From Pontixanthobacter gangjinensis (GTDB lineage: Bacteria; Pseudomonadota; Alphaproteobacteria; Sphingomonadales; Sphingomonadaceae): a DNA stretch of 64,000 bases. Position numbers and translations under genes: made by a program. This document shows, in pieces, positions 1-8,972 of the stretch (position 1 is the first letter of the stretch; the number at the start of each line of letters is the position of its first letter). A model generated the notes under the pieces. That model was not told where the DNA came from and ran no database searches. It saw only the letters and a list, made by a program, of their open reading frames with translations. The stretch covers positions 1,203,772-1,267,771 of the forward strand of contig NZ_WTYS01000001.1 in NCBI RefSeq assembly GCF_009827545.1, read 5' to 3'.

Positions 1-1323
1 GAACGGGTTGTCGAAGCTGAGGAATACAGGTGTGTTGTCAGCATCATAGCATGGGTTGCGACCGCCGAGGCCAACAGCGCCGCCAAGTCCGCCACAAATG
101 CCGTTGATGAACGAAGGTGTGCCGGAGCCTTTCGCTTCAATGCGGGCATACTTCAATTCAACGTAGGGCCGGAAAGCCTCGCTAACATCGAAGTGCGCAA
201 GAACATTGAAGTTGTAACGTTCGATATTCGGGATCAGCGTACCAACCGTACCGAAGTCAGAACCGGTTCCGCCAACAACATTGCTGGTGCCCGGGAAGTT
301 TTGGTTGTCTTCACCAAACAACCTGCCGTCTGGACCGAAGCGATATTGGATTCCGTTACCGTCAGCATCGCAGGAAAGTGGCTGAACCGCCGCCCCGAAG
401 ATACAGAACGGGCTGAGGGTCGCGCCGTCGGAGATGAAGTCAAGCTTCAGACCCTTTTGCAGAGACAAATCGGGAATACCGTCGGAGTTTGTGATGCCTT
501 CGTCAGTAAGATCATCTGTTCGCACAAAGCCTTCGAAGCCAATGAATGCACCAGAAATTTCAGGGCGCTGTGTGTTCAACACGCGGGCAATTTGGCTGTA
601 TTCACCAACAACCGCGATGTTACCGCGGCCATCGGCAAAGTTCTTACCCAAGGCGGCGCTAATTGAATAACGACCGTTGTCGCCGCGTTCGGACGTACCG
701 GCTTGGCCGGAAACTTCGAAACCGTCGAAATCGCGCTTTAGAATGAAGTTCACAACGCCGGCGATGGCGTCAGAGCCGTAAACAGCCGAGGAACCGCCGG
801 TCACAACGTCCACACGCTCGAGCAGCTCGAACGGGATCGTGTTAACATCGACCTGGAAATCACCTGCGCTTGCGGTGATGTGACGACGGCTGTTGACCAG
901 CGTCAGAGTGCGGCTTGTACCCAGGCCACGAAGATCGAGGATGTTCAGACCGGTTGTGCCGATGAAACGCTGCGAGTTCGAGGTAGAAAAGGTCGAGCGA
1001 AGCGAAGGCAGATCGTTCAGCGCGTCACCAAGCGACAAAGCGCCATCGTTGAGCAGTTCGCCAGCGTCAACGCTGGTGACCGGGACGGGCGAATCGAGAT
1101 TTGGACGAGCAATACGCGAACCGGAAACAACGATCATTCCGCCAGCAGGCGCGGCTTCAGTCGTTTCGTCAGCGTCGCAAACGCCGTTATCGTCTGCGTC
1201 GATACATTCAGCATCAGCATCCTGCGCGAGAGCAGGTGAAGCAAAAGCGGCCATTGACAGTGCAGCGAAACCGGCACCTGCCAGCAAGCGACCCTTGCCG
1301 TTAGTTGCAAAAGTAGTTCTCAT
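1..1323 (-). CDS. TonB-dependent outer-membrane receptor, C-terminus beyond the window
   Basis: The frame is open for 441 codons from ATG at 1323 to the window edge, so only the N-terminal half or less is visible. Residues 1-33 form a signal peptide ending ASPALA. A TonB-box-like stretch (MIVVSGSRIAR) follows, then a plug domain with the usual motifs (LRGLGTSRTLTLVN, VDVVTGGSSAVYGSDAIAGVVNF). This is the family of outer-membrane beta-barrels that take up substrates using TonB/ExbBD energy; the substrate cannot be told. AAGGGGGA lies about 10 bases before the ATG. Between signal peptide and TonB box is an acidic segment with two cysteines (CIDADDNGVCDADE) that resembles a calcium-binding loop. 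It is clearly related to the receptor at 2450-5407. Confidence 0.93.
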   Translation of the reverse strand, partial: MRTTFATNGKGRLLAGAGFAALSMAAFASPALAQDADAECIDADDNGVCDADETTEAAPAGGMIVVSGSRIARPNLDSPVPVTSVDAGELLNDGALSLGDALNDLPSLRSTFSTSNSQRFIGTTGLNILDLRGLGTSRTLTLVNSRRHITASAGDFQVDVNTIPFELLERVDVVTGGSSAVYGSDAIAGVVNFILKRDFDGFEVSGQAGTSERGDNGRYSISAALGKNFADGRGNIAVVGEYSQIARVLNTQRPEISGAFIGFEGFVRTDDLTDEGITNSDGIPDLSLQKGLKLDFISDGATLSPFCIFGAAVQPLSCDADGNGIQYRFGPDGRLFGEDNQNFPGTSNVVGGTGSDFGTVGTLIPNIERYNFNVLAHFDVSEAFRPYVELKYARIEAKGSGTPSFINGICGGLGGAVGLGGRNPCYDADNTPVFLSFDNPF

Positions 1324-1639
1324 GAGATTTTAGTCCCCCTTGGACGACCGGAAGAAACCGGGGTTTGGACAAATTTTTTATTTCAAACAAAAAGCCGCAT
1401 ACCCCAGCATGCAGCGCTTGCTCTAAATTCGGCTTGCGCACTTAGGGTGCTGGCTGCAACGGGATTCAGGCGTTCATTCCCCGTTTAGAAATGCCGTGTG
1501 GCGCAGTTGCAACACAATTCTCTCCGGCGCCTCAGGGCAAAAATTTCCTCGAAGAAGTGTCTTTGCATTGTTATTCTAAGATGCTGTCTAAAATTGTAAC
1601 AATCGGTTGCTCGGCGCGTGAAATAGCACAACTATCGTT
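1324..1639. other. Intergenic region upstream of the left TonB receptor
   Basis: No convincing gene lies in these 316 bases; the short reading frames here have no family resemblance. The region must carry the minus-strand promoter of the receptor that starts at 1323, whose Shine-Dalgarno AAGGGGGA is visible. AT-rich runs at 1370-1390 and around 1580-1605 could belong to promoters, but I cannot assign -35/-10 boxes with confidence. Confidence 0.5.
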
Positions 1640-2206
1640 CTACTCGACGCGGCGCCCTTTTACGCCGGTGCGGCCATTGATGCGGATAAAGTAGCTTCCC
1701 ATGGCCGCTTCCTTAAATACGACGGGATCCCCAACCTTCGTGCGCATTGTGAGTGCGGACGCGCCAGTAATGCGCCAAACAGCGTCACCTTCGGCGATAG
1801 TGATAAATAGTGTGTTCCGGCCGGAAGCCCTCACTCCAGTAATCACCGATTCGAGCAGCTGATCTGTCTCCTCGGCGCCAGCGCCGCCAAACAAGCCGAT
1901 TTTGGGAAGGCTGAAGCCGAATAGCCTGCGCCGGTTTTGCTCAATGGCTTCTGCATCAACGATCTGGACTTCGCCCTGATCGCTTGCTGTAACGACTCGG
2001 CCTACGGCTGCGTCATAGCAATTCAGCCTTTCGGTATCATCTGCAATGCTTTGGCAAGTTTTCAGAGCTTCAACATATCCAGTGGACGGATTGGCTTGAC
2101 CCGGCTCATCCTGGGCAGATGCTGGCGCTGCAAGCGTGAATGACGCTCCTATTGAAAAAATAAGTGCGGGCAATCGATGGGCTGTTTGGAACAGGCTGCT
2201 GGCCAT
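1640..2206 (-). CDS. Exported protein of unknown function
   Basis: A 188-residue protein with a signal peptide (about 1-31, ending APASA), so it acts in the periplasm or envelope. After it comes a segment with the pattern C-x2-I-x4-RLNCYD near residues 51-64, seen in many short exported proteobacterial proteins of unknown function. The C-terminal half looks like a small beta-rich domain (ITIAEGDAVWRITG, GSYFIRINGRTGVKGRRVE). It reads in the same direction as the left receptor but is separated from it by 316 bases, so it probably has its own promoter in the region shared with the divergent receptor at 2450. I cannot name a function. Confidence 0.8.
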   Translation of the reverse strand: MASSLFQTAHRLPALIFSIGASFTLAAPASAQDEPGQANPSTGYVEALKTCQSIADDTERLNCYDAAVGRVVTASDQGEVQIVDAEAIEQNRRRLFGFSLPKIGLFGGAGAEETDQLLESVITGVRASGRNTLFITIAEGDAVWRITGASALTMRTKVGDPVVFKEAAMGSYFIRINGRTGVKGRRVE

Positions 2207-2262
2207 TTGAACGAAATCCTTGGTTTGATCGAGGTTTAGCCTAAAATAGAGGGAAGAGTTGG

Positions 2263-2293
2263 CATATGTTACCTGCTACGCCAACTGTAACAC
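2263..2293. promoter_or_regulatory. CATATGTTACC...TGTAACAC motif
   Basis: CATATGTTACC (2263-2273) is followed after 12 bases by TGTAACAC (2286-2293). GTTAC and GTAAC are inverted arms. The same two words occur at 33093-33115 upstream of another exported protein, with a 4-base gap. This suggests a shared regulator or promoter element; which protein binds is unknown. Confidence 0.3.
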
Positions 2294-2375
2294 GAATGAC
2301 ACACTGTAAAGTTTAGAGGCGCTATTGCGTTAGACTGACGTTGCGATTGTGGTTTCGTATGCACTAGAGCGCACA

Positions 2376-2400
2376 AATTCCGGTCTAATATCCGGAAAAT
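2376..2400. promoter_or_regulatory. Inverted repeat upstream of TonB receptor
   Basis: TTCCGG (2378-2383) and CCGGAA (2392-2397) are perfect inverted arms around eight AT-rich bases. They lie about 50 bases before the receptor start at 2450, a fitting place for an operator or a 5' leader hairpin. The function is inferred from position only. Confidence 0.35.
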
Positions 2401-2449
2401 TTATCTTATCACATAGGTGCCACAGGGGCGCCTGACTAAGGGGATTGGA

Positions 2450-5407
2450 ATGTCCAACCGTTTTAACAAAGCCGCGCTAATGGCGGGAACAATCATGGCA
2501 GGCGCCATGATTGCTACTCCGGCAATGGCACAAGACGCAGGCGCTACAGCAGATGCTGCAGCAGACGCTGATGATGGGTTCATCGTTGTTACAGGTTCGC
2601 GCATTGCGAAACGTAACGTTGACACTGCTGCACCAGTTGCAGTTGTTGGCGCTGAAGAATTCGAGCTTTCAGGCACCGTCAACGTAGAGAACGTGATCAA
2701 CACGCTCCCGCAAGTTGTTCCGGGCACGACTTCGTTCTCGAACAACCCAGGTAACGGCACCGCGACTCTTAACCTTCGTGGTCTTGGTTCGCAGCGCACA
2801 CTCGTTCTCGTAAACGGCCGCCGCTGGATGTCCTATGACACCGCGCAAATCGTCGATTTGAACACTATCCCATCATTCCTGCTCGACTCTGTCGATGTTG
2901 TGACCGGTGGTGCATCAGCTGTTTACGGTTCGGACGCTCTTGCAGGTGTTGTGAACTTCCGTCTCAAAAACGTCGACGGCATTGAAATGGGTGGTCAGTA
3001 CTCAATTACTGAGCGCGGCGATGCGGCACGTTACAACGTGCACGGCGCAATCGGTACGTCATTCGATGACGGCCGCGGCAGCGCGACTGTCTACGCTGAA
3101 TATTATAACCGCGATTCGCTGTTCCAAGGCGACCGTGGGTTCTCGAACTTCGCGCTCGGCGGCGAAACCGATGGCGATCAGCAATATCAGTTCGGTTCAT
3201 CGACATTGCCAAATGGCGTTCTGCGCTACCTCGGCGGCGCCAACAGCAACACAAACCTGCCAGCAGGCACTGAATTCGGCAATGCCGGTACACGTGGCTT
3301 CGGCACAGGCGTAGTATTCGATAGCACACCAGGCGACTTCCGTCGTCGTGCAGGCGACCTCTACAACTATGCGCCAGTCAACTATCTTCAGTTGCCACAA
3401 GAGCGTTATCTGATGGGCGGTTATGCTGATTATGAATTCAGCGACGGCCACGAATTCTACACAGAGATTTCGTTCGTCAACAACCGCGTTGCGCAAGAAC
3501 TTGCTGCTACTCCTGTAACCGGCAACTTCAACATCGACTTGGCCTCACAAGGTGGTTTCCTGGTCGCTAGCGACCTTGCTCAGCTCACATCGATCGATGC
3601 TGCTGAAACCGCTCAAAACCTTGCTGATGGCACAACGGATGATCCGGGCGTTGTTAACTTCTTCGTACAACGTCGTACGATCGAAGCTAGCCGCCGTAAC
3701 AGCCTCGACGAGCGTAGCGCATTCCGTGTGCTTGGCGGCGTTCGTGGCGCAATCAGCGACAATTTGAACTACGATGCGTATTACATGTTCTCACGGACAC
3801 GTAACTCGAACATTCAGGCTGGTAATATCTCACGGTCGGCATTCCAAGCTGGTCTTGACGGTTCAGCTAACCCAATCAACATCTTTGGTCTGAACACGCT
3901 GACACCAGCAATGTTCAGCCAGATCGCGATTGCGGCTCAGAATAGCGACATCTCAAGCATGCAAGTCGCCTCGGGTGCCATTTCTGGCTTCTTGGGTAAC
4001 CTCGGCATGGGTGCTGATGACATCGGTTTCGCTGTCGGTGCTGAATATCGTAAAGTTGCTTCGCAATTTATTCCTGACACCGCACTGTCCTCGGGCGACG
4101 TCATCGGCTTCAACGCCGGTCTGCCAACCGAAGGTTCGTACGATGTGAAGGAAGTCTTCGCTGAGCTTAACATCCCGATCCTCGGCTCTGACTCGGGCAT
4201 CGAGCGTTTGGAACTGACTGGCGCTGCCCGTTATTCCGATTACTCGCTGGCTGCTGTCGGTGGTGTCTGGACTTACGCTGGTGGTATCGAATTCGCTCCA
4301 GTTCGTGACGTCATGTTCCGTGCGCAATATCAGCGCGCTGTACGTGCGCCAAACGTTGGTGAGCTGTTCGGTGGCCGCGCAATCGGCTTCCCGCCAGCAA
4401 CTGACCCTTGTAACCTGGGTACAGGTGCTGCGCTTGTAGCAACATGTGTGGCTAGTGGTGTTCCTGTCGGTGAAGTTGGTGCTGGTAACATTCAGCCTAA
4501 CGGTCAGATTCCTGCAACCTTCGGTGGTTTCGACGGTTTGGGTGAAGAAACATCCGACAGCTTTACTGTTGGTGTGGTTCTCCAGCCCCAGTTCATTCCA
4601 GGCCTGACGATTACGGCCGACTACTTCAATATCTCGATCGACGATTCGATCTCGGTATTTGGTGGTGGTCTGAACAATGCGTTGGATCTTTGCTTCAACC
4701 AAGTTCAGGATATCAACGATCCAATCTGCTCGCCTTTCCAAGGCGGAATCGCACGTGCCCCTGGTGGTGCGATTACTACGGCAGTGAACCCACTCATCTT
4801 GGGGGCTAACATTGCCAACCAAGAAGTGTCGGGCGTCGATGTTGAAGTGAACTACGGAACAACGCTTCCGTTCTCGCTTCTGACAGACACCGGTGAGCAA
4901 GAGTTCAACGTTTCGTTCCTGGGAACATGGACCGACAAGTCGAACTTCACTCCAGTCCAATCGGATGCGACCAAGGTTAACGTTTGTGCCGGTCAATTTG
5001 GTACGACCTGTGGTGAACCAATACCTAAGTACAAGTGGACCAGCCGTTTCACGTTCGTTGATGGTCCTTTGACCACATCGCTTCGCTGGCGTCACCTCAG
5101 CGGTGTTCGTGATGACAATGATGGTACGAACTTCGCTGACTTCAACGGCGTAGAGCGGCTCAATGCCTACGATCTACTCGATCTGACATTCTCGTTCGAA
5201 GTGAACGAAAATGTTACTTTCGCAGTAGGTGTAGACAATGTCTTTGACACATTGCCACAAACGCCAACGTTTGATGCTGCTGGTAACGTCACCAGTACCA
5301 ACAACGGCACGCTGCTTGGCGATAACCAAGAGCAAGCAAACACATACCCGAGCACATACAACGTGCTGGGCCGTGACTTCTTCGCTTCGGTGAACGTTAA
5401 GTTCTAG
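2450..5407 (+). CDS. TonB-dependent outer-membrane receptor
   Basis: A complete receptor of 985 residues. I place the start at ATG 2450 rather than GTG 2417, because AAGGGG (2439-2444) sits at the right distance and the protein then begins with a proper signal peptide (MSNRFNKAALMAG to PAMA). A TonB-box-like stretch (GFIVVTGSRIAKR) is followed by the plug (LRGLGSQRTLVLVNGRRW, VDVVTGGASAVYGSDALAGVVNF) and a long beta-barrel ending in an aromatic/phenylalanine signature (FFASVNVKF). It would import an unknown substrate, possibly peptides or glycans. Codon choice is richer in T-ending codons than in its neighbours, which may reflect high expression. It stands alone with a strong terminator after it. 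Confidence 0.95.
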   Translation: MSNRFNKAALMAGTIMAGAMIATPAMAQDAGATADAAADADDGFIVVTGSRIAKRNVDTAAPVAVVGAEEFELSGTVNVENVINTLPQVVPGTTSFSNNPGNGTATLNLRGLGSQRTLVLVNGRRWMSYDTAQIVDLNTIPSFLLDSVDVVTGGASAVYGSDALAGVVNFRLKNVDGIEMGGQYSITERGDAARYNVHGAIGTSFDDGRGSATVYAEYYNRDSLFQGDRGFSNFALGGETDGDQQYQFGSSTLPNGVLRYLGGANSNTNLPAGTEFGNAGTRGFGTGVVFDSTPGDFRRRAGDLYNYAPVNYLQLPQERYLMGGYADYEFSDGHEFYTEISFVNNRVAQELAATPVTGNFNIDLASQGGFLVASDLAQLTSIDAAETAQNLADGTTDDPGVVNFFVQRRTIEASRRNSLDERSAFRVLGGVRGAISDNLNYDAYYMFSRTRNSNIQAGNISRSAFQAGLDGSANPINIFGLNTLTPAMFSQIAIAAQNSDISSMQVASGAISGFLGNLGMGADDIGFAVGAEYRKVASQFIPDTALSSGDVIGFNAGLPTEGSYDVKEVFAELNIPILGSDSGIERLELTGAARYSDYSLAAVGGVWTYAGGIEFAPVRDVMFRAQYQRAVRAPNVGELFGGRAIGFPPATDPCNLGTGAALVATCVASGVPVGEVGAGNIQPNGQIPATFGGFDGLGEETSDSFTVGVVLQPQFIPGLTITADYFNISIDDSISVFGGGLNNALDLCFNQVQDINDPICSPFQGGIARAPGGAITTAVNPLILGANIANQEVSGVDVEVNYGTTLPFSLLTDTGEQEFNVSFLGTWTDKSNFTPVQSDATKVNVCAGQFGTTCGEPIPKYKWTSRFTFVDGPLTTSLRWRHLSGVRDDNDGTNFADFNGVERLNAYDLLDLTFSFEVNENVTFAVGVDNVFDTLPQTPTFDAAGNVTSTNNGTLLGDNQEQANTYPSTYNVLGRDFFASVNVKF

Positions 5408-5430
5408 TCCTGAAGAAGCTGCGAGAGCAG

Positions 5431-5475
5431 AAAAAGGGGGCGGCGCACTTCGGTGCGTCGCCCTTTTTCTTTTTT
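5431..5475 (+). terminator. Rho-independent terminator of the TonB receptor
   Basis: GGGCGGCGCAC (5438-5448) pairs with GTGCGTCGCCC (5453-5463) around a TTCG tetraloop, with one G-T pair, followed by a T-rich run to about 5475. The A-run before the stem would let it act on the other strand as well. Confidence 0.9.
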
Positions 5476-5539
5476 GATTTGAAAGTGAACCAGTTCGATT
5501 GCCGCAGAGTGAACCTGAACGGTCTTGGTAGCGCCAAAG

Positions 5540-6457
5540 TTAGCTGGAAATCGGCTTCAGCATTCTAAAATCGGCAAATGGCCGATCTGAAACCCTGTCG
5601 TTCATTGGCTCGGCGCTCAGTTGCTCCAGCCCAGCTGCATTCACCGCTGATAGGAAGCCTTCCGCGTCTGCAGTTTGCTTACAGGCAGCCTCCAGTGAAT
5701 TGATGCGGCCTATCTCGTTGCGGGCGTGGCCAAGAATAGTATCGAGCAGTCTCGCGACATTCGCCGGATGATCACGGGCACCAAGTGAAAGCGTTTGCCT
5801 AACCGCTTCGGCGATCTCCCATGCTGCAGAGCCTTGTCCAAACTGACGTGCGCCCAATGCTGGCGCGTTCATGACCTTCGTTGAGACGGTCTGCAGCCCA
5901 GTTGCGCGAAGTTTCAAATTGCCTTTGGCGACCTCGATCAAATCCTGCTCGTTAATCGCCCAGCCTATCTGCTCGCGGCGCGCCAGATTATGGGCCAAAA
6001 TCGGGCCATCTATTCTGTGAGTGATCAAACCGACCAGGCCATCGGGCTTTAAAACGCGCGCAACTTCAGCTGCAGCTTGTTTCAAATCGCCATACTCAAA
6101 GCCGAATTGACTGGTGACGGCGTCGAATTTTTCGTCCGAGAAAGGCAGCGCTTCCATCGAAACGCCGCCGCGTAGTTTGGCGCCTTTTGGTGCTGCAGGC
6201 AGAACCGGTGCCATATCAACGCCGACAGGCTTCACATCGGGGCGTTTTTGCAAAACCCAACGCATCACGCGACCATCGCCGCTAGCGACGTCAAGCATCG
6301 CAGCTTTGCGTGGCAGCTTGGTTGCAAATTCATGCCACGCAGCTTTTTGCGCATCATCTATGCCCTGATACTTGGCCGGAAGGCAGCCGCCATCCTGTCC
6401 TGATTTTGTGTTTTGCGCCCAAAAATCACTCCAAGCTTTATCGTGAGGTGAGCTCAT
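5540..6457 (-). CDS. Class I SAM-dependent methyltransferase
   Basis: A 305-residue protein with the Rossmann-type methyltransferase fold. Motif I is AMLDVASGDGRV (about residues 54-65), the acidic end of strand 2 is VGVDMAP, and a later motif reads ALPFSDEKFDAVTSQFGFEY. The layout matches the Methyltransf_11/25 type acting on small molecules or lipids; the substrate is unknown. It is the last gene of a tight minus-strand operon, two bases after the TPR/oxygenase gene, so it probably works with the two oxygenase-type proteins upstream. Name-level confidence is high; role-level confidence is low. Confidence 0.88.
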   Translation of the reverse strand: MSSPHDKAWSDFWAQNTKSGQDGGCLPAKYQGIDDAQKAAWHEFATKLPRKAAMLDVASGDGRVMRWVLQKRPDVKPVGVDMAPVLPAAPKGAKLRGGVSMEALPFSDEKFDAVTSQFGFEYGDLKQAAAEVARVLKPDGLVGLITHRIDGPILAHNLARREQIGWAINEQDLIEVAKGNLKLRATGLQTVSTKVMNAPALGARQFGQGSAAWEIAEAVRQTLSLGARDHPANVARLLDTILGHARNEIGRINSLEAACKQTADAEGFLSAVNAAGLEQLSAEPMNDRVSDRPFADFRMLKPISS

Positions 6458-6459
6458 TG

Positions 6460-8151
6460 CTAATTGCCTTGTTTTGTTGAGACATCAAACGCGACAGTCA
6501 TCCGGCGACCGGCGGAGAACGGGCGTGTGCCATGATATAGGGTGCTCGGAAATAGCGCCATATGGCCGGGTTTGGGCTCAAGTGTCTGAAGCGGACCAAG
6601 GTCCAGCCCCAAATCGGCTGCGGGCCTGCCAACTTCGAGCCAGCCACTCTGATCCGCAGTTTCTGTGACACCCGCTGGTAGCTCTAGATACAGGGCCGAT
6701 GACACAATACCCTGTGGGTGGATATGGGCGGTATGGAAGTCACCACCGCCCGATAATCGCACCGACCAGGAACCCTCCAGCCTCCATGCTTGATCACGAA
6801 GGCGGAGCAACGGATGCTTTGGGTGGGAAGGGGGCAATTGCCGGCGATATTCTTCGACTGTCTTTAGGACAGCGCGGCGCAGCTCATCCAATTCCGGCTC
6901 GGTTCGATCAAATAGAATGCCGCGCGTCTGTGAACCGCCGCGCAAAGATTGTCCAAGCGGCAGCGGTGACTTATCATGCAAGCGATGCAAAAGCGGTATG
7001 ACCTTCGGCAAAATCGTATCCGCGTCTTGCAACGGCATTAGTCTGACCAATTCGTCCTGACCATCGAGCCATGCGGAACGCTTGTCCTTGGTCAGACGCC
7101 ACACTATGCCGCGAAGCGCCCATGCAGAAATGCTCCATGGGTCCAGAGCAGTCACTTGATCGAGTAGAGTGCTTGCATGATCGAGTTCTGCCCGGCGGAT
7201 CCTATGCCGCGCCTCGTGTAGCCACCGCTCGCTGTCATTTTGCTCTAGCCGTGCGAAGATCCCCTCGGCCCGGTCATTGTCGCCGGCAGCACCAGCGTTA
7301 ACGGCTTCCAATAGTCTGAAATGCGCGACTTCCGGGAATGATATTTGCGCTTGCTCAGCGACATCTGCAGCTGCTGTATTATAATCGAGACCGCCCAATA
7401 CCGAACACCATTCGGCGGGAATATTCGGGTCTTGCGGCACACGCTTCATTGCGTCGCCATAATGTGAGGTAAAGTCCTCCTCTCCTTGGCCAAGTCTAAG
7501 CTGCGCGAGAAACCGCAAGCCCTCGGTCCATTGCGGGGCCTGATTGACCAGCGCCTCGGCAATCTGGCGCGCCCCAGAATGATCGCCCGCTACATCGAGC
7601 GCCTGCGCCTTTCCCAGCCAAAGATCCGCATCGCCTTGATTGACCGACAATGCCTTGTCGAACCTTTGAAGCGCGGTGTCTTCGCCTCGTTCAATTGCTA
7701 CTCGCGCTCTGCCGTGAAGGGCCTTCGCGCGAGCCGGTTCAAGTTCAAGCGCTCGGTCATACCAAAGGGCGGCTTGCGTCAGGCTTCGGATGCCTCGTTC
7801 GGCGGTTCCGCGTGTCGAGCAATAAAGGACTGATGTCCGGCCCTTATCAGAAAATCGCTTAAGTTGGGTGACCGCCTCTGCATGACGGCTCAACGCTGAT
7901 AATGCGATTGCGCGGTTCACCGCAAATTCCATATTGTCGGGTTGCAGTCCCGCAGCTTTGGCAAAATGCTCCTCCGCCGCCTCCCTATCGGTCAGCCGCA
8001 TGAACAGGCTTCCTGCGCTGTTCCATAGCGACGCGTCGGAAGGGTGCTCGTTCAAGCCGTCCAGCATGGCTTGCCGTGCGGCCTGCCCGTCACTTTTGAG
8101 CTCGGCGGAGCGGGAGCGTTCGCGCCATTGCTGCGCCGTAGCCCCTGTCAC
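6460..8151 (-). CDS. TPR protein with C-terminal putative 2OG-Fe(II) oxygenase domain
   Basis: 563 residues. The first 330 or so are tetratricopeptide repeats (for example AEEHFAKAAGLQPDNMEFAVNRAIAL and ALWYDRALELEPARAKALHGRARV, in part). The C-terminal 150 residues carry a double-stranded beta-helix signature: HTAHIHPQGIVSSALYLELP, then PGHMALFPSTLYHGTRPF and RMTVAFDV. The histidines of HTAHIH and LYHGTRP are likely iron ligands, with the arginine binding 2-oxoglutarate. Family knowledge: this domain pair (TPR plus 2OG-FeII_Oxy_5) is common in Caulobacter and sphingomonads near TonB receptors, and its substrate is unknown. It overlaps the next upstream gene by 4 bp. Confidence 0.87.
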   Translation of the reverse strand: MTGATAQQWRERSRSAELKSDGQAARQAMLDGLNEHPSDASLWNSAGSLFMRLTDREAAEEHFAKAAGLQPDNMEFAVNRAIALSALSRHAEAVTQLKRFSDKGRTSVLYCSTRGTAERGIRSLTQAALWYDRALELEPARAKALHGRARVAIERGEDTALQRFDKALSVNQGDADLWLGKAQALDVAGDHSGARQIAEALVNQAPQWTEGLRFLAQLRLGQGEEDFTSHYGDAMKRVPQDPNIPAEWCSVLGGLDYNTAAADVAEQAQISFPEVAHFRLLEAVNAGAAGDNDRAEGIFARLEQNDSERWLHEARHRIRRAELDHASTLLDQVTALDPWSISAWALRGIVWRLTKDKRSAWLDGQDELVRLMPLQDADTILPKVIPLLHRLHDKSPLPLGQSLRGGSQTRGILFDRTEPELDELRRAVLKTVEEYRRQLPPSHPKHPLLRLRDQAWRLEGSWSVRLSGGGDFHTAHIHPQGIVSSALYLELPAGVTETADQSGWLEVGRPAADLGLDLGPLQTLEPKPGHMALFPSTLYHGTRPFSAGRRMTVAFDVSTKQGN

Positions 8152-8891
8152 CGGTCGCGCAGCCAGCCGGTAATCGCAAAGCGTCCAACCGGCGCAAAAG
8201 GCGGCACGAACGAAACCGCGTGCGATTGCGGGACTGCGAATAAGTTGAGTGCGTTAAACCTTGGTTTGAAGCCTTGGACTATGTCACCGTCTTCGTCGTA
8301 GAAATTGAGATAGCCGCCCCAATCAGGCTTCCAATCATCGAGCGCGAAATTCAGAACATACGCTACGCGCCACCCTTCGGCGACGTGGCTGTCGCTATGA
8401 AGTGCCAGAAAATGCTGCGCGGCATATAAGGTCGCTTGTCCATCGGCTTTGATCAATTCCTCGATACCCGTAACATCGCGGGCCAATTGAAGAAATTCCG
8501 GCGTGTTAAGATATTCTAGTATCAGATCATGTGGGCCGCCCTCATTCCACTTTTCAAGGTAGGCCTGGACCAACGAATATTGCGCGTAGTGAAATCCATA
8601 GTCCCCTTGCGACACCGATTTATAGGCCTCATTGGCCAACGTTTGAGCCCGTCGCTTGCCTGCATCGGAGGCAAGCTCTTGTGGCAGCACTTGCTGGGGC
8701 CCCGGGTCGAGTTTGTCACCGGCCTGCATCGCTAGACCCCACGGGGTCTGCTGGCCCAGTATCATACGGATCTCTTCGGCCGTCTCGCGTGTAAGAACAT
8801 CACGAATTTGCAGCCTTTTGTTCTCGGCAAACTGCTTCGCCAGCGAAGCGCGATCGAGGTCCTGATTAATTTCAAAAAGTTTTTTGGACAT
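8148..8891 (-). CDS. Prolyl-4-hydroxylase-like 2OG-Fe(II) oxygenase
   Basis: Taken from ATG 8891 (MSKKLFEINQDLD), 247 residues; ATG 8939 is an alternative giving 263. Longer in-frame starts reach into the oppositely oriented thiolase gene and look wrong. The C-terminal half has the P4H signature: iron ligands in HSDSH, GGYLNFYDEDG, a distal histidine in FAVPQSHAVSFV, and the arginine or lysine region VGRFAITGWLR. The N-terminal part is helical (SLAKQFAENKRLQIRDVL). Such enzymes hydroxylate proline or other residues in proteins or peptides. It heads the operon with the TPR/oxygenase and the methyltransferase and diverges from the thiolase gene. Confidence 0.85.
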   Translation of the reverse strand: MSKKLFEINQDLDRASLAKQFAENKRLQIRDVLTRETAEEIRMILGQQTPWGLAMQAGDKLDPGPQQVLPQELASDAGKRRAQTLANEAYKSVSQGDYGFHYAQYSLVQAYLEKWNEGGPHDLILEYLNTPEFLQLARDVTGIEELIKADGQATLYAAQHFLALHSDSHVAEGWRVAYVLNFALDDWKPDWGGYLNFYDEDGDIVQGFKPRFNALNLFAVPQSHAVSFVPPFAPVGRFAITGWLRDR

Positions 8892-8972
8892 CGGCCTGAC
8901 ATCATTAGGAAGAGGGAACAGATGGTGTGCGTCAGCCATTACTAGGATGAACGGGTCGATTGCAAGCCGCCC

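Noticed and set aside
193-666. 157-codon plus-strand frame
   Set aside because: It is antisense to the partial TonB receptor (1-1323), whose plug motifs are unmistakable.
3953-5095. 380-codon open frame on the minus strand
   Set aside because: It lies fully inside the TonB receptor gene on the other strand; its translation has no domain-like pattern and the receptor frame is clearly real.
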